This document shows positions 35,356 through 47,494 of a stretch of DNA of 64,000 nt, piece by piece (position 1 is the first letter of the stretch; the number at the start of each line of letters is the position of its first letter). This DNA is from Evansella cellulosilytica DSM 2522. Lineage in GTDB: Bacteria; Bacillota; Bacilli; Bacillales; Salisediminibacteriaceae. The notes beneath the pieces were generated by a model that saw nothing but the letters and a program-made list of their open reading frames with translations, was not told the origin of the DNA and did no database searches. The position numbers and the translations under genes were made by a program. The stretch spans positions 1,736,001 to 1,800,000 of the forward strand of contig NC_014829.1 in assembly GCF_000177235.2 (NCBI RefSeq). Reading direction: 5' to 3'.

Positions 35356-35734
35356 TCAAAGCCCCCCTATCAACTATATAGTATACGAAATATCTTCATA
35401 AAAATCCACAAAATAAAGTCGAGGATTATTACGAGTTAAAAATAACCTTTTTATTCACTGAACATTGACATTTTTATCCTCACCAAGTCGGTTTCTCCCT
35501 TTTTATATTATACATTGTTATTCCTGTAAAGAGTTGTCACCTATATTAACACGTGGCATAGGATATGATAACAAGTACAGAAGAGAAAAGCGGATATCGC
35601 TATAGTGAAGTGTCCTAGGTGCTTTACTGTAGCGTTTATCATAAATGGGGAGACGGCAAATACTTGCTTTCTTCCCTTTTTCTTTAAAAGTGATAAAATG
35701 GAGGTGTGAATTTGTCGAGAGGGGATGTACCCAA
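35356..35734. other. spacer between yqzM and holA
   Basis: About 380 bases with no gene. It holds divergent promoter space for yqzM and holA; an imperfect 12-base hairpin (GCTATAGTGAAG/CTTTACTGTAGC, 35604-35636) and a GATAAAAT near 35693 that could be a -10 for holA are the only structure I see. Confidence 0.5.
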
Positions 35735-36763
35735 ATGGCTTACATAGATATTGTTAGAAAGATAAAAAAAGGGCATGTTGCATCTGTATATGTCTTAACT
35801 GGAACGGAGCAATACATATTAGAGGATACGATTCATCTCATCATTAAGAATACATTAGCGGATGAAGAAAAGGAATTTAATTTATCAACATACGATATGA
35901 AGGAATACCCAATTGAATTAGCTGTCGAAGAAGCATATACTTTTCCGTTTATGGGTGGAAAAAGAGTTGTGATTGTTAAGGATGCGTACTTTTTAACTTC
36001 TCAAAAGGTATCATCAAAAATTGAACACAACACGAAGCAATTAGAGGGGTATTTAGAAAACCCTGCACCAGAAACGGTTTTGATTTTATTAGCCCCATAC
36101 GAAAAACTTGATGAACGAAAAAAAATTGTGAAGTTAGCAAAAAAAGCAGGTGAGTATGTTAGTGGATCTGCTTTAGAAGAGAAGGACTTAAAGCTATGGA
36201 TCATGGATCGTGCAAGGGATAACAATGTCACTATTGATGATTTGGCAATTGAACAATTAGTCTTGTTAACGAGCGCAAAACTGATGATTTTAGCTAGTGA
36301 GATCAAAAAATTAGCCATTCATGTTGGTGATGGAGGGAGAATAACAGAAGAAATAGTAAATGAGTTAGTTCCTCGTTCGTTAGAGCAGAACATCTTTTCT
36401 TTAGTAGAGGGTGTAGTAAGAAGGGAAATTAGTCATTCTTGGGCAATATTTTTAGATTTAATTAAACAGAAGGAAGAGCCGCTTAAAATAATTGCATTGA
36501 TGGTGAGGCAGTTTCGAATTTTGTACCAGGTGAAGCAATTGACACTGCAAGGTTATTCACAAAAGCAAATAGCTGGTCAATTAAAGCTACATCCATACGT
36601 TGTGAAGCTTGCTATGGGACAAGCAAAGCAATTTAACGATGATGAATTGTTAGCCTTACTAGATGAGTTAGCTAATATGGATTATGAAATAAAGACAGGC
36701 AAAATTGATAAAGTATTAGCTGTCGAGATCTTCTTTTCTAAACGTGCAAAAATTACGAATTAA
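35735..36763 (+). CDS. holA: DNA polymerase III delta subunit
   Basis: Clamp-loader subunit that opens the sliding clamp. 342 residues; the degenerate nucleotide-binding core has VYVLTGTEQYILED near the N-terminus, then FPFMGGKRVVIVKDA, ending in the helical collar (KTGKIDKVLAVEIF). Length matches B. subtilis YqeN/HolA. The start at 35735 follows GAGAGGGGATG. Stands alone between yqzM and rpsT. Confidence 0.93.
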   Translation: MAYIDIVRKIKKGHVASVYVLTGTEQYILEDTIHLIIKNTLADEEKEFNLSTYDMKEYPIELAVEEAYTFPFMGGKRVVIVKDAYFLTSQKVSSKIEHNTKQLEGYLENPAPETVLILLAPYEKLDERKKIVKLAKKAGEYVSGSALEEKDLKLWIMDRARDNNVTIDDLAIEQLVLLTSAKLMILASEIKKLAIHVGDGGRITEEIVNELVPRSLEQNIFSLVEGVVRREISHSWAIFLDLIKQKEEPLKIIALMVRQFRILYQVKQLTLQGYSQKQIAGQLKLHPYVVKLAMGQAKQFNDDELLALLDELANMDYEIKTGKIDKVLAVEIFFSKRAKITN

Positions 36764-36774
36764 TAAAGAGACGT

Positions 36775-36819
36775 GGTTGACGCAGTAGGTTATTTTTACC
36801 TATTGAGTCAGCTTTTTCT
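36775..36819 (+). terminator. terminator after holA
   Basis: Stem GGTTGACGCAGTAGGT with ACCTATTGAGTCAGC followed by TTTTTCTTTT; GACTC-family terminator with a mismatch. Confidence 0.75.
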
Positions 36820-36834
36820 TTTCTATCCAGTGAG

Positions 36835-36975
36835 AAAAAATGGGCTTATGGTAAGATGGGAAGCCCCCATCTGCCCTTGAGCAAATAAAAAAGAGCATGA
36901 AGGTAAGATGGCACCGCACCTTCCCTTCACTCCCATCATAGTACCGATAATGCTCCTATTTAGTAATCCTCTTTC
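36835..36975 (-). ncRNA. candidate structured RNA: two tandem hairpins with T runs
   Basis: Read on the minus strand, two successive structures each close with a T run. First: outer pairing GAGCAT/ATGCTC then TTTTTT, with AAGGT/ACCTT inside. Second: outer GGGC/GCCC then ATTTTTT, with a perfect AGATGGG/CCCATCT inside. Both contain CATCTTACC in the same place, so the second looks like a diverged duplicate. It lies downstream of rpsT past that gene's own terminator. No known RNA family is recognised and coding on either strand is not supported. Confidence 0.3.
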
Positions 36976-37032
36976 AAGCGTTCTACATAAAACGATAGTA
37001 TTTAACAAAGAATAAATGCATTAAAAATAAAA

Positions 37033-37062
37033 AAGGCATTCCACCTAAGATGTGAATGCCTT
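37033..37062 (-). terminator. terminator after rpsT
   Basis: Stem AAGGCATTC/GAATGCCTT followed on the minus strand by a run of T. Confidence 0.85.
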
Positions 37063-37072
37063 GTCTGCTTTA

Positions 37073-37339
37073 TTATGCAGATACTGAGTTCAAACGTTTT
37101 TGCAAGTTCGACTTTTGACGATTTGCTGCGTTTTTATGGAGTAGCCCTTTATTAGCTGCTTTATCAAGTTTTTTGGTTGCCACCAAGAATGCTTGTTTTG
37201 CTCCTTCAACATCGTTACTTTCAGCTTTCGCGTTAAAAGCTTTGATTGCTGTACGAAGGTCAGATTTAAATGCAGCATTTTGAGCGCGACGTTTTTCAGT
37301 AGTTTTAACACGTTTGATAGCAGATTTAATGTTTGCCAT
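37073..37339 (-). CDS. rpsT: 30S ribosomal protein S20
   Basis: 88 residues beginning [20 protein letters not shown], rich in Lys, Ala and Asn, with the three-helix pattern and [15 protein letters not shown] end of S20. Binds 16S rRNA near helix 44. AAGGAGGTG precedes ATG 37339. Encoded opposite to holA and gpr, as in B. subtilis. Confidence 0.97.
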   Translation of the reverse strand: MANIKSAIKRVKTTEKRRAQNAAFKSDLRTAIKAFNAKAESNDVEGAKQAFLVATKKLDKAANKGLLHKNAANRQKSNLQKRLNSVSA

Positions 37340-37501
37340 CCATTTCACCTCCTTGATGCAACCGTAATAACGTTTCATTATCCGTGCAACACTAAGGATT
37401 GTACCAAAAGCAAATTTAAAATGCAATAGAAAATATGGGGTAATAAAAGAAAACATTTCTTTAGAGAGCTAATTTTACTCAAAATTAAAGAGGTGACAAA
37501 A

Positions 37502-38626
37502 ATGACAAAAGAATTAGACTTAAGCAGTTATCAAGTACGTACTGACTTAGCAGTAGAGGCACATGAGATGTTAGTGGAAAGAGAGGGACAGAAAGAGAAA
37601 AAAGAAGAAACCTCATCTGCTATTGATGGAGTCAAGGTTGAAAGTAGAGATATTGACGGAGTAAATATTACAAAGGTTGATATTTCTGAGGGTGGTTCTG
37701 AGAGGATTGGAAAAAAGGCAGGGCAATATTTAACATTCGAAGCACAGGGAATACGCCGTAAAGACACAAATATACAAGATCGTGTTGAAGAAATTTTCGC
37801 AAAGGAATTTCATCAATTTTTAAATGAATTAGGAATCAAACAAGATGATCGTTGTCTTGTAGTAGGACTAGGTAACTGGAATGTGACTCCAGATGCACTA
37901 GGACCTCTTGTAGTCGACAATTTATTAGTGACAAGCCATTTATTCGAACTTCAACCTGAAAATGTCTCGGAGGGATTTAGACCTGTCAGTGCAATTACTC
38001 CAGGTGTAATGGGGATTACAGGTATAGAAACGAGTGATATTATTCATGGCGTTGTTGAAAAGGTAAAACCTGATTTTATCATAGCGATTGATGCATTAGC
38101 GTCAAGATCAATTGAGAGGGTGAACACAACAATTCAAATATCTGACACTGGCATTCATCCAGGTTCTGGAGTCGGAAATAAAAGAAAAGAGCTATCAAAG
38201 GAAGTGTTAGGTATTCCAGTTATAGCAGTCGGAATTCCTACGGTTGTTGACGCAGTATCGATTACGAGTGATACGATAGACTTTTTATTAAAGCACCTAG
38301 GTAGAGAAACAAGAGAAAAAAATCAACCTAAACGTCGATTAGCCCCTGCGGGTATGACGTTTGGTGAAAAAAGAAAATTAACAGATGAAGATATGCCAGG
38401 AGAACAGGAGAGACAACAATATATGGGGATTGTTGGCGCTCTTGATGAAAATGAAAAAAGACAGTTAATCTCTGAAGTACTAGCGCCGATAGGACATAAT
38501 TTAATGGTTACCCCGAAAGAAGTTGACGACTTTATAGAAGATATGGGCAATGTTTTAGCACAAGGTTTAAATGCTGCGTTACACGGAAGTATTGATCAAG
38601 AAAATGTCGGTGCTTATACGCATTAA
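37502..38626 (+). CDS. gpr: germination protease GPR
   Basis: Degrades the small acid-soluble spore proteins on germination. 374 residues, starting [20 protein letters not shown]; the short N-terminal segment before RTDLAVE is the pro-peptide region removed during activation. [33 protein letters not shown] and IDALASRS mark the family core with the conserved acidic residues. GAGGTGAC lies before ATG 37502. Made in the forespore by SigF/SigG in B. subtilis. Confidence 0.96.
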   Translation: MTKELDLSSYQVRTDLAVEAHEMLVEREGQKEKKEETSSAIDGVKVESRDIDGVNITKVDISEGGSERIGKKAGQYLTFEAQGIRRKDTNIQDRVEEIFAKEFHQFLNELGIKQDDRCLVVGLGNWNVTPDALGPLVVDNLLVTSHLFELQPENVSEGFRPVSAITPGVMGITGIETSDIIHGVVEKVKPDFIIAIDALASRSIERVNTTIQISDTGIHPGSGVGNKRKELSKEVLGIPVIAVGIPTVVDAVSITSDTIDFLLKHLGRETREKNQPKRRLAPAGMTFGEKRKLTDEDMPGEQERQQYMGIVGALDENEKRQLISEVLAPIGHNLMVTPKEVDDFIEDMGNVLAQGLNAALHGSIDQENVGAYTH

Positions 38627-38676
38627 TTTTATTCCCAGTTAAAAATAAGAATTTGGTCTAATTCATCCTTTTTTGT

Positions 38677-38684
38677 CATACACA
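38677..38684 (+). promoter_or_regulatory. possible SigE -10 element before spoIIP
   Basis: CATACACA here fits seven of eight positions of the SigE -10 (CATACAMT), 38 bases before the spoIIP start. The matching -35 is weak. B. subtilis spoIIP is under SigE, so the site is plausible, not proven. Confidence 0.35.
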
Positions 38685-38721
38685 TCGTCTATAGACGTGG
38701 ACAAGAAAGGATGAAATTTTT

Positions 38722-39897
38722 ATGAGAAGGCGCCCCACTGTTAAACGACGCAATTTACAACGGAATAGGACAAGCATTCAAAAAGCCTTTTCCTCACTTG
38801 TAATGTCAATAGTCATGCTGTTTTTTTTCATTACATTAATCACTTCTTTAGGAACAGGGAGTGTTTTCTCTTCCTCTTCCATAAACGAAGCTAGCAGAAA
38901 TATATCGAGTGAAATGTTTATTCAAATTATGGGGATAGAAAACCCTTATTTTACACAATCACTTCCAGAAGACTACAATCCACCATCAGTGTCAGCAACA
39001 GTTTTTGAGCTAGCTACTAGCATAGATCCTGGTGATCATAGAACGTTATTAGGAACAGAGTTACCTGGTTTCTCTCTTTTTGATGGAACGATTATTTTAG
39101 CAGGTGAAGGAGTCGATTATACCGAAATGCCTCTTGAATCAGCGCCTCCGATGGAAGTGTTGTTGGCAGAAAGTGAAGCGGCTGATGAGAGAATTGCTGA
39201 AATCGACATGCTAAGGGAAGAAATGGCTGGACAAGACGAACTTGAAAATGTAGTTCACATCATGCATGCGCATAACAGAGAATCTTTTTTTCCTGAGTTA
39301 AAAAATGTTGATACTGAAAATGAAAATAACGCGAATCACCCAACAGTAAACATCACTTTAGCTGGAGAGAGGTTGGGGATGGAGCTATCCAAATACGGTA
39401 TAGGCTCTCACGTCAATACGGAGGATATCGGTGCGATGCTAAGTGAGCGAAGCTGGCAATACAGTCAATCATATGATATGGCACGAGAAGTATTGAAAGA
39501 TGATATTGAGGATCATGGAGAATTTGAATTTTATTTTGACCTTCACCGTGATGCCGCAAGAAGAGACAGGACGACAATTGAAATAAATGGTGAAAAGTAT
39601 GCACAAATATACTTTGTTTTAGGTTTAAATAATCCGAATTTTGAACAGAATCAACAGTTAATGACAGAATTACATGAACGATTGGATGAGGACTATCCAG
39701 GACTTAGTAAAGGAATATTTGAGCCACCAGCAGGTCCAGGAAGGAACGGTTTATATAATCAAGACGTGTCACCTAACTCTATCTTAATTGAATTCGGTGG
39801 TGTCGATAATTCACTTGAAGAAGTTTATCGTACCGTTGAAGTGTTTGCCGAGATTTTTAGTGATTTTTATTGGGATCAGCTTGAGGAGGGAGAATAA
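38722..39897 (+). CDS. spoIIP: stage II sporulation protein P (cell-wall amidase)
   Basis: A peptidoglycan amidase/endopeptidase of the engulfment machine, working with SpoIID and SpoIIM in the mother cell. 391 residues: basic N-terminus, one membrane helix at about 27-48, a linker, then the amidase domain with VVHIMHAHNRESFFPEL near 180, YFDLHRDAARRDRTT and LIEFGGVDNSLEE near the end. His, Glu and Asp metal ligands are present. Stop overlaps the yqxA start by one base. Confidence 0.95.
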   Translation: MRRRPTVKRRNLQRNRTSIQKAFSSLVMSIVMLFFFITLITSLGTGSVFSSSSINEASRNISSEMFIQIMGIENPYFTQSLPEDYNPPSVSATVFELATSIDPGDHRTLLGTELPGFSLFDGTIILAGEGVDYTEMPLESAPPMEVLLAESEAADERIAEIDMLREEMAGQDELENVVHIMHAHNRESFFPELKNVDTENENNANHPTVNITLAGERLGMELSKYGIGSHVNTEDIGAMLSERSWQYSQSYDMAREVLKDDIEDHGEFEFYFDLHRDAARRDRTTIEINGEKYAQIYFVLGLNNPNFEQNQQLMTELHERLDEDYPGLSKGIFEPPAGPGRNGLYNQDVSPNSILIEFGGVDNSLEEVYRTVEVFAEIFSDFYWDQLEEGE

Positions 39898-40316
39898 TGG
39901 CACATTTATTAAGCAGAGGCCTTTTATTTGTAGCGATACTTATGTTTGGTTTTATATTTGGTGTTGTTTATTCTAACCATGCTACCGTAGAATCACAGTT
40001 AATAGAAAATGAACCGACAGAAAAGAGAGAAGAAAAAGCGAGCGTTCCTTCTCCTGGATTTATACTAAATGATGAGAAAAAGGATAGTAGTGACGATTTA
40101 AAAATCGAGATGGAGGATGAAGAGGGGATTGTTATTTATGGCGATGGTGAAGATGTGCTACAAGAACTAAGGTCAGATGTTGATATAGAAAGAGACTTAT
40201 TAGATAAACAACAGTTCGCACAAAAAAATGGCCATAATTTTTTCTCTGAAATGGGGATTCGGACAGCTGACACACTTGAAGGAGTGTTTCGTTCATTATT
40301 TTCAGTAATTGAATAA
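39897..40316 (+). CDS. yqxA: YqxA-family protein (DUF3679)
   Basis: A 139-residue protein with one N-terminal helix (about 8-26) and a charged C-terminal part that would lie outside the membrane. Position between spoIIP and lepA and overlap with the spoIIP stop match yqxA. No known function; co-expression with spoIIP suggests a spore-stage role. Confidence 0.8.
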   Translation: MAHLLSRGLLFVAILMFGFIFGVVYSNHATVESQLIENEPTEKREEKASVPSPGFILNDEKKDSSDDLKIEMEDEEGIVIYGDGEDVLQELRSDVDIERDLLDKQQFAQKNGHNFFSEMGIRTADTLEGVFRSLFSVIE

Positions 40317-40323
40317 CTGTAAT

Positions 40324-40379
40324 GGAGGGGGATTTAACACGGTATTCTTGCCGAAATGAATCTCCCTCCTATCTTTTTT
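40324..40379 (+). terminator. terminator after yqxA
   Basis: Stem GGAGGGGGATT with AATCTCCCTCC and a T run; loop of about 24 bases. Confidence 0.7.
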
Positions 40380-40550
40380 AGACAATGTATTGTACATTAA
40401 CAAAGATATTTGGAAATGTTTCTTATAATCTTTTTAAGAAATATTTGAAGATGTAATGTAACTATTGCTATAATAAACGTTAGTGTATTTTACAAAGAAG
40501 CGGATATAACAGTAAATTCTTTGAAGTGAACAGTAGGAGTGGATAGTTAC

Positions 40551-42383
40551 ATGAAGCCTGAAGAACGTTTAAAACGTAGAGATAAAATTCGCAATTTCTC
40601 AATAATTGCCCATATAGATCACGGTAAGTCAACATTAGCCGATCGTATACTAGAAAAAACGAGTGCTTTAACGCAACGAGAAATGAAAGAGCAAATGTTA
40701 GATGCGATGGATCTAGAGAGAGAACGAGGAATCACGATAAAGCTTAATGCTGTTCAGTTGAAATATACGGCAAACGATGGAGAGGATTATATTTTCCATC
40801 TTATTGACACACCTGGTCACGTAGATTTTACGTACGAGGTATCCCGAAGTTTAGCTGCTTGTGAAGGTGCGTTACTTATTGTTGATGCTGCTCAAGGCAT
40901 TGAAGCCCAAACACTTGCAAATGTATATTTAGCCTTAGACAATGACTTGGAAATTATTCCAGTGATTAATAAAATTGATCTGCCAAGTGCTGAACCTGAA
41001 AGGGTGAAACAAGAGGTAGAGGATGTTATTGGTCTTCCTCAAGAAGATTGTGTATTGGCTTCTGCAAAATCAGGAATTGGTATTGAGGAAATCCTTGAAT
41101 CTATCGTAAAAAATGTTCCAGCACCACCAGGGGACCCTGCTGCGCCATTAAAAGCAATGATTTTTGATTCTTTATATGATCCATATAGAGGGGTTATCGT
41201 ATATATGCGAATCGTAGAAGGAACAGTAAAGCCTGGGGATAAAGTTCGTATGATGGCAACAGGTAAAGAGTTTGAGGTGCAAGAATTAGGTGTATTTACA
41301 CCGAAACCAGATGTTAGAGAAGAACTTACTGTTGGTGATGTAGGGTTTATGATTGCATCTATCAAAAATGTTGGCGATACACGTGTTGGTGATACTGTCA
41401 CAAGTGCTGATCGACCAACAGACGAGGCGTTACCTGGCTATAGAAAGTTAAACCCAATGGTTTTCTGTGGGTTATATCCAGTTGATACGAATGATTATAA
41501 TGATCTTCGTGAAGCACTTGAAAAACTGGAGTTAAATGATGCTTCATTACAATTTGAACCTGAGACATCTCAAGCATTAGGTTTTGGTTTCCGCTGTGGT
41601 TTCCTTGGCTTACTGCATATGGAAATTATACAGGAGCGTATTGAGCGTGAGTTCAACATAGATCTCATTACGACGGCTCCAAGTGTAATTTATCACGTTT
41701 ATTTAACTGATGGAGAAACAATGAGAATTGATAATCCATCTAAAATGCCAGATCAGCAAAAAATCGAGTCAGTGGAAGAGCCATATGTCAAAGCACAAGT
41801 GATGGTTCCAAACGATTATGTTGGTGCAGTGATGGAACTTTGTCAGAAAAAGCGTGGCGACTATGTAGATATGCAATATATGGATGAAAATCGAGTAACG
41901 ATAACTTATGAAATACCATTATCAGAAATCGTGTTTGACTTCTTTGATACGTTAAAATCAAATACAAAAGGGTATGCTTCATTTGATTATGAAATGATAG
42001 GATACAAGGAAAGTCGCTTAGTAAAAATGGATATTTTACTTAATGCTGAACAAATTGATGCACTTTCCGTTATTGTTCACCGAGATAGTGCTTACCAACG
42101 TGGTAAAGCAATTGTTGAGAAGTTAAAAGAGCTTATACCGAGACAGCAATTTGAAGTTCCAGTTCAAGCGAGTATTGGACAAAAGATTATTGCACGTTCA
42201 ACGATAAAAGCGATGCGTAAAAATGTACTTGCAAAATGTTATGGTGGAGATATTTCACGTAAAAGAAAGCTTCTTGAAAAACAGAAGGAAGGTAAAAAGC
42301 GCATGAAGAGTGTGGGAAGTGTAGAAGTACCACAGGAGGCATTTATGTCAGTTCTAAGCATGGATGAAGGTGGAAATAAGTAA
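40551..42383 (+). CDS. lepA: elongation factor 4 (LepA)
   Basis: Translational GTPase that acts on the ribosome during elongation and 30S assembly. 610 residues: G1 [10 protein letters not shown]3 DTPGHVD, G4 NKIDL, then domain II, the EF-G-like domains and the LepA-only C-terminal domain ([16 protein letters not shown]). ATG 40551 has TAGGAG upstream; GTG 40539 is too close to it. Confidence 0.97.
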   Translation: MKPEERLKRRDKIRNFSIIAHIDHGKSTLADRILEKTSALTQREMKEQMLDAMDLERERGITIKLNAVQLKYTANDGEDYIFHLIDTPGHVDFTYEVSRSLAACEGALLIVDAAQGIEAQTLANVYLALDNDLEIIPVINKIDLPSAEPERVKQEVEDVIGLPQEDCVLASAKSGIGIEEILESIVKNVPAPPGDPAAPLKAMIFDSLYDPYRGVIVYMRIVEGTVKPGDKVRMMATGKEFEVQELGVFTPKPDVREELTVGDVGFMIASIKNVGDTRVGDTVTSADRPTDEALPGYRKLNPMVFCGLYPVDTNDYNDLREALEKLELNDASLQFEPETSQALGFGFRCGFLGLLHMEIIQERIEREFNIDLITTAPSVIYHVYLTDGETMRIDNPSKMPDQQKIESVEEPYVKAQVMVPNDYVGAVMELCQKKRGDYVDMQYMDENRVTITYEIPLSEIVFDFFDTLKSNTKGYASFDYEMIGYKESRLVKMDILLNAEQIDALSVIVHRDSAYQRGKAIVEKLKELIPRQQFEVPVQASIGQKIIARSTIKAMRKNVLAKCYGGDISRKRKLLEKQKEGKKRMKSVGSVEVPQEAFMSVLSMDEGGNK

Positions 42384-42390
42384 CGTATAA

Positions 42391-42415
42391 AACCGCAGGG
42401 AATCCTGCGGTTTTT
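42391..42415 (+). terminator. terminator after lepA
   Basis: Perfect 9-base stem AACCGCAGG/CCTGCGGTT, four-base loop, five T. Confidence 0.9.
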
Positions 42416-42436
42416 ACCATGAATGAGGTGAAACTG

Positions 42437-43579
42437 TTGGATACAAAAGCCGTATATGTACATGTACCGTTCTGTGAGCAAATATGTCATTATTGCGATT
42501 TCAATAAATTTTTCTTGAAGAATCAACCTGTTGACGAATATTTATCCTTATGTGATCAAGAAATCAAAAACACTGTAAAAGTGCACCCGAATCATGCTAT
42601 TTCATCAATATATGTCGGGGGTGGTACACCTACTTCGTTAACTACTTTGCAGCTCTCGAAATTGCTATCAAGCATAAAAGAAAATTTTTATACGGACAGG
42701 AACGTAGAATGGACGGTAGAGGTAAACCCAGGTAGTGTCGATCAAGAAAAGTTAGAAATGATGAGAGAATATGGCGTAAATAGGTTAAGTATCGGGGCAC
42801 AGACGTTTCATGAAGACTTATTAAAAAAAATTGGTCGTGACCATCAACGAGAGGATGTATTCCATACAATAGAACTAGCAAGGAAAGTAGGTTTTCATAA
42901 TCTGAGCATAGATATTATGTTTGGCCTTCCAAAACAAACGGAGGAACAATTTGAGGAAACTTTAAATATATTAACGAGACTTCCAATTGAACATATAAGT
43001 GCCTACTCTTTAAAGGTTGAAGAAAGAACTGTGTTTTACCAGTTATGGAATAAAGGAAAGCTATCTTTACCTGGTGAAGATATTGAAGCTAAAATGTACG
43101 AGCTCTTGCGTGAAAAAATGAAAAATAATAATTTTAATCAGTATGAAATTAGTAACTTTGCTAAAAATGGATATGAAAGTAGTCACAACTTAACATATTG
43201 GAAAAACGAACCTTACTTCGGTATTGGTGCTGGTGCCCATAGCTACGTGGCACAAGTTAGAAGAATCAATCACGGTCCGCTGCCAAAGTATATGGAAGCT
43301 GTTAAAGAAACAGGCTTTCCATACCGTGAAGAGCATCCTGTTTCCCGAAAAGAACAAATGGAAGAGGAAATGTTTATGGGGTTAAGGAAACTAGCGGGGG
43401 TTAGGCATCAAGATTTTCAAGAGAAATATCATCTCAACATCGAACAGGCTTTTCCTGGTGTCATACAAGATCTCATAGATCGTGGCTTAATACAAGATAA
43501 TGGTGTCGTTATTAAGCTGACCGAGTCAGGACTTTTACTTGGAAATGAGGTATTTGAACGTTTCCTTCTCAATGAATAA
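42437..43579 (+). CDS. hemW: HemW, radical SAM haem chaperone (HemN-like)
   Basis: 380 residues with the radical SAM cluster motif CEQICHYCDF near the start, GGGTPTSL and the HemW-type SSHNLTYWKNE near 250. It is often annotated as coproporphyrinogen dehydrogenase (HemN), but it is the shorter HemW type, which carries haem and does not make it. TTG 42437 has GAGGTG seven bases upstream; ATG 42419 lies in the terminator region without a ribosome site. Confidence 0.93.
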   Translation: MDTKAVYVHVPFCEQICHYCDFNKFFLKNQPVDEYLSLCDQEIKNTVKVHPNHAISSIYVGGGTPTSLTTLQLSKLLSSIKENFYTDRNVEWTVEVNPGSVDQEKLEMMREYGVNRLSIGAQTFHEDLLKKIGRDHQREDVFHTIELARKVGFHNLSIDIMFGLPKQTEEQFEETLNILTRLPIEHISAYSLKVEERTVFYQLWNKGKLSLPGEDIEAKMYELLREKMKNNNFNQYEISNFAKNGYESSHNLTYWKNEPYFGIGAGAHSYVAQVRRINHGPLPKYMEAVKETGFPYREEHPVSRKEQMEEEMFMGLRKLAGVRHQDFQEKYHLNIEQAFPGVIQDLIDRGLIQDNGVVIKLTESGLLLGNEVFERFLLNE

Positions 43580-43659
43580 ATAATCATTAAATATCATGCA
43601 TAAATTCAAGCGTTGTAGATTGACAATGGCAATCCTCTTTGGTAAGTTATTATATAGAT

Positions 43660-43686
43660 TTAGCACTCAACGATGATGAGTGCTAA
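43660..43686 (+). promoter_or_regulatory. CIRCE operator (HrcA binding site)
   Basis: Perfect CIRCE: TTAGCACTC at 43660-43668, nine-base spacer, GAGTGCTAA at 43678-43686, 16 bases before the hrcA start. A TTGACA lies 35 bases upstream of it (43620). HrcA binds it to repress hrcA-grpE-dnaK-dnaJ. Confidence 0.97.
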
Positions 43687-43702
43687 CAGGAGGGGGATGC
43701 AT

Positions 43703-44731
43703 ATGCTAACGGAACGTCAGCTTCTTATATTAAAAGCAATCATAGATGACTATATTACGCATGCAGAACCTGTAGGATCACGAAGTGTATCTAAGCGGGA
43801 GGACATGACGTATAGTCCAGCAACAATTAGAAATGAAATGTCTGATTTAGAAGAATTAGGTTTTTTAGAAAAACCACATAGCTCTGCTGGTAGAATTCCT
43901 TCTCAAAAAGGCTATCGTTATTATGTTGACCATTTGTTATCTCCTAAAAAGCTAACTAAAAAAGAAATTACTGGAATTCAATCTGGTTTTCGTGAGCGTT
44001 TTAGTGAAATAGAGCATGTTATACAACAATCAGCGAAAATATTATCAAACTTAACGAGTTACACTTCAATTGTGTTAGGACCTGAAATTTTCGAATCTAA
44101 ATTGAAACAAATACAATTAGTACCTATTTCGAGCGATGCTGCCGTGGCTATCATCGTCACTGACGCTGGCCATGTTGAAAACCAAACAGTAACGTTACCG
44201 ACTGGAATAAAGGTAACTGATCTTGAGAAAGTTGTAAATATTGTTAATGAGCAGCTAAAAGATGTCCCACTCGTACACCTTCGACAAAAGTTAAATTCTG
44301 AGTTTGCAAAAATTCTCAGTACGTATATTGACCAGTACGATGAAGTGATGAGTTTATTGCACCATACATTTTTATCGCAGCAGCATGACAAAGTGTTTTT
44401 TAGTGGAAAAACAAACATTTTAGCACAGCCGGAATTTCACGATGTTGAGCGAGTGAAACGGTTATTCAACATATTTGAAGAAGATGCGCTTATGTCGAAG
44501 TTGTTTCGCTCAGAGGATAAAGGAATAACAATTAAAATTGGCCAGGAAAATAGATTTGAGCCTTTTGATGATTGTACAGTCATTACAGCTACTTATACTG
44601 TTGAAGGTAAGCATATGGGTACAGTAGGTATTTTAGGTCCAACGAGGATGGAATATCCCCGTGTGATAGGAATTATGGATTATCTTACGAAGGATTTGTC
44701 GAAACTATTATCAAATCGATATCAAAAGTAA
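43703..44731 (+). CDS. hrcA: heat-inducible transcription repressor HrcA
   Basis: Represses its own heat-shock operon through CIRCE. 342 residues: N-terminal winged helix (TERQLLILKAIIDDYI, GSRSVSKR, TIRNEMSDLEELGFLEKPH SSAGR), then the dimer and GAF-like domains. AGGAGGGGG precedes ATG 43703. First gene of the operon. Confidence 0.97.
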   Translation: MLTERQLLILKAIIDDYITHAEPVGSRSVSKREDMTYSPATIRNEMSDLEELGFLEKPHSSAGRIPSQKGYRYYVDHLLSPKKLTKKEITGIQSGFRERFSEIEHVIQQSAKILSNLTSYTSIVLGPEIFESKLKQIQLVPISSDAAVAIIVTDAGHVENQTVTLPTGIKVTDLEKVVNIVNEQLKDVPLVHLRQKLNSEFAKILSTYIDQYDEVMSLLHHTFLSQQHDKVFFSGKTNILAQPEFHDVERVKRLFNIFEEDALMSKLFRSEDKGITIKIGQENRFEPFDDCTVITATYTVEGKHMGTVGILGPTRMEYPRVIGIMDYLTKDLSKLLSNRYQK

Positions 44732-44851
44732 AAACTATATTAGTTGACAAAAAGTATAAGTCCATTTATTCTCCTAGATTGGGTAGGGAAACTTTCATAT
44801 AAAAAGTTTCACCTAATAGATATTTTTTAGAAAATTGAGGAGGTGAAAGTT

Positions 44852-45421
44852 TTGGAACAGCAAAATCGTACGACTCATGAAGAAGAACAAGTTGATCAAC
44901 AGGAAGTACAGGATGTGGAAGCTGATGTAACTGAAACTGAAGGAAATAAATCAGAGGAAGTGGAGGAAGCACAATCTCCTGAACAAGAAGTTGAACAAAA
45001 ACTTGAAGAAACAACAAACCGTTTATTACGTTTACAAGCAGATTACGAAAACTTCCGTAGACGTACAAGGCAAGAACGTGAAGCGGATGCTAAATATAGA
45101 TCACAACGACTTGTAGAAGAATTACTACCAGCGCTTGATAATTTCGAAAGAGCGCTTACGGTTACTCCAGAATCTGAAGAGGCTAAAAGTCTTATACAGG
45201 GCATGGAAATGATTTATCGTCAATTACAGGATGCATTAAAAAAAGAAGAAGTCCATCCTGTTGAAACAGTAGGATATCCTTTTGATCCTCATTTCCACCA
45301 AGCTGTAATGCAAGTGGAGACTGATGAATATGAAAAAAATATCGTTGTGGAAGAGCTTCAAAAAGGTTATAAGCTAAAAGATAGAGTGATTAGACCTGCT
45401 ATGGTTAAAGTAAACGGGTAG
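44852..45421 (+). CDS. grpE: nucleotide exchange factor GrpE
   Basis: Releases ADP from DnaK. 189 residues: acidic disordered N-terminus, a long coiled coil ([17 protein letters not shown]) and a C-terminal beta domain with [15 protein letters not shown] and [19 protein letters not shown] 44852 is favoured because GGAGGTG lies eight bases upstream. About 120 bases follow hrcA. Confidence 0.95.
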   Translation: MEQQNRTTHEEEQVDQQEVQDVEADVTETEGNKSEEVEEAQSPEQEVEQKLEETTNRLLRLQADYENFRRRTRQEREADAKYRSQRLVEELLPALDNFERALTVTPESEEAKSLIQGMEMIYRQLQDALKKEEVHPVETVGYPFDPHFHQAVMQVETDEYEKNIVVEELQKGYKLKDRVIRPAMVKVNG

Positions 45422-45431
45422 TACTACATAA

Positions 45432-47300
<1,869 letters not shown>

Positions 47301-47311
47301 AGGGTGCACTA

Positions 47312-47380
47312 AAACTATCCTTTAAAAATGATAGTTTAGAAAAAGTCAAAGTCAGATTTTACGACTTTGACTTTTTCAAC
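47312..47380 (+). terminator. two tandem hairpins after dnaK
   Basis: AAACTATC/GATAGTTT (47312-47337), then a perfect 14-base AAAAAGTCAAAGTC/GACTTTGACTTTTT (47340-47376) followed by T. This probably stops or lowers transcription into dnaJ, which then follows after another 115 bases. Confidence 0.8.
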
Positions 47381-47494
47381 GTAAAACCCGTAACTAGAAA
47401 GGGAACGATCTACATAAGAATTCCTATAGTCTTGCTTCATTGAGCTGTCAATGGTAAGATATTCGTTATGGATTAGAGTCGGGAGTGGATATAT

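Noticed and set aside
35604-35636. A riboswitch or leader upstream of holA
   Set aside because: Only one imperfect hairpin is visible and it matches no known class; left as spacer.
36823-37008. A 61-codon minus-strand frame beside rpsT
   Set aside because: It covers the tandem hairpins, has no ribosome site and no recognisable protein pattern; better explained as structured RNA or spacer.
41039-41401. A 120-codon minus-strand frame inside lepA
   Set aside because: Antisense of a conserved gene with no ribosome site or family pattern.
42419-42436. ATG 42419 as the hemW start
   Set aside because: It lies just after the lepA terminator without a ribosome site, and the added residues are outside the family alignment; TTG 42437 fits better.
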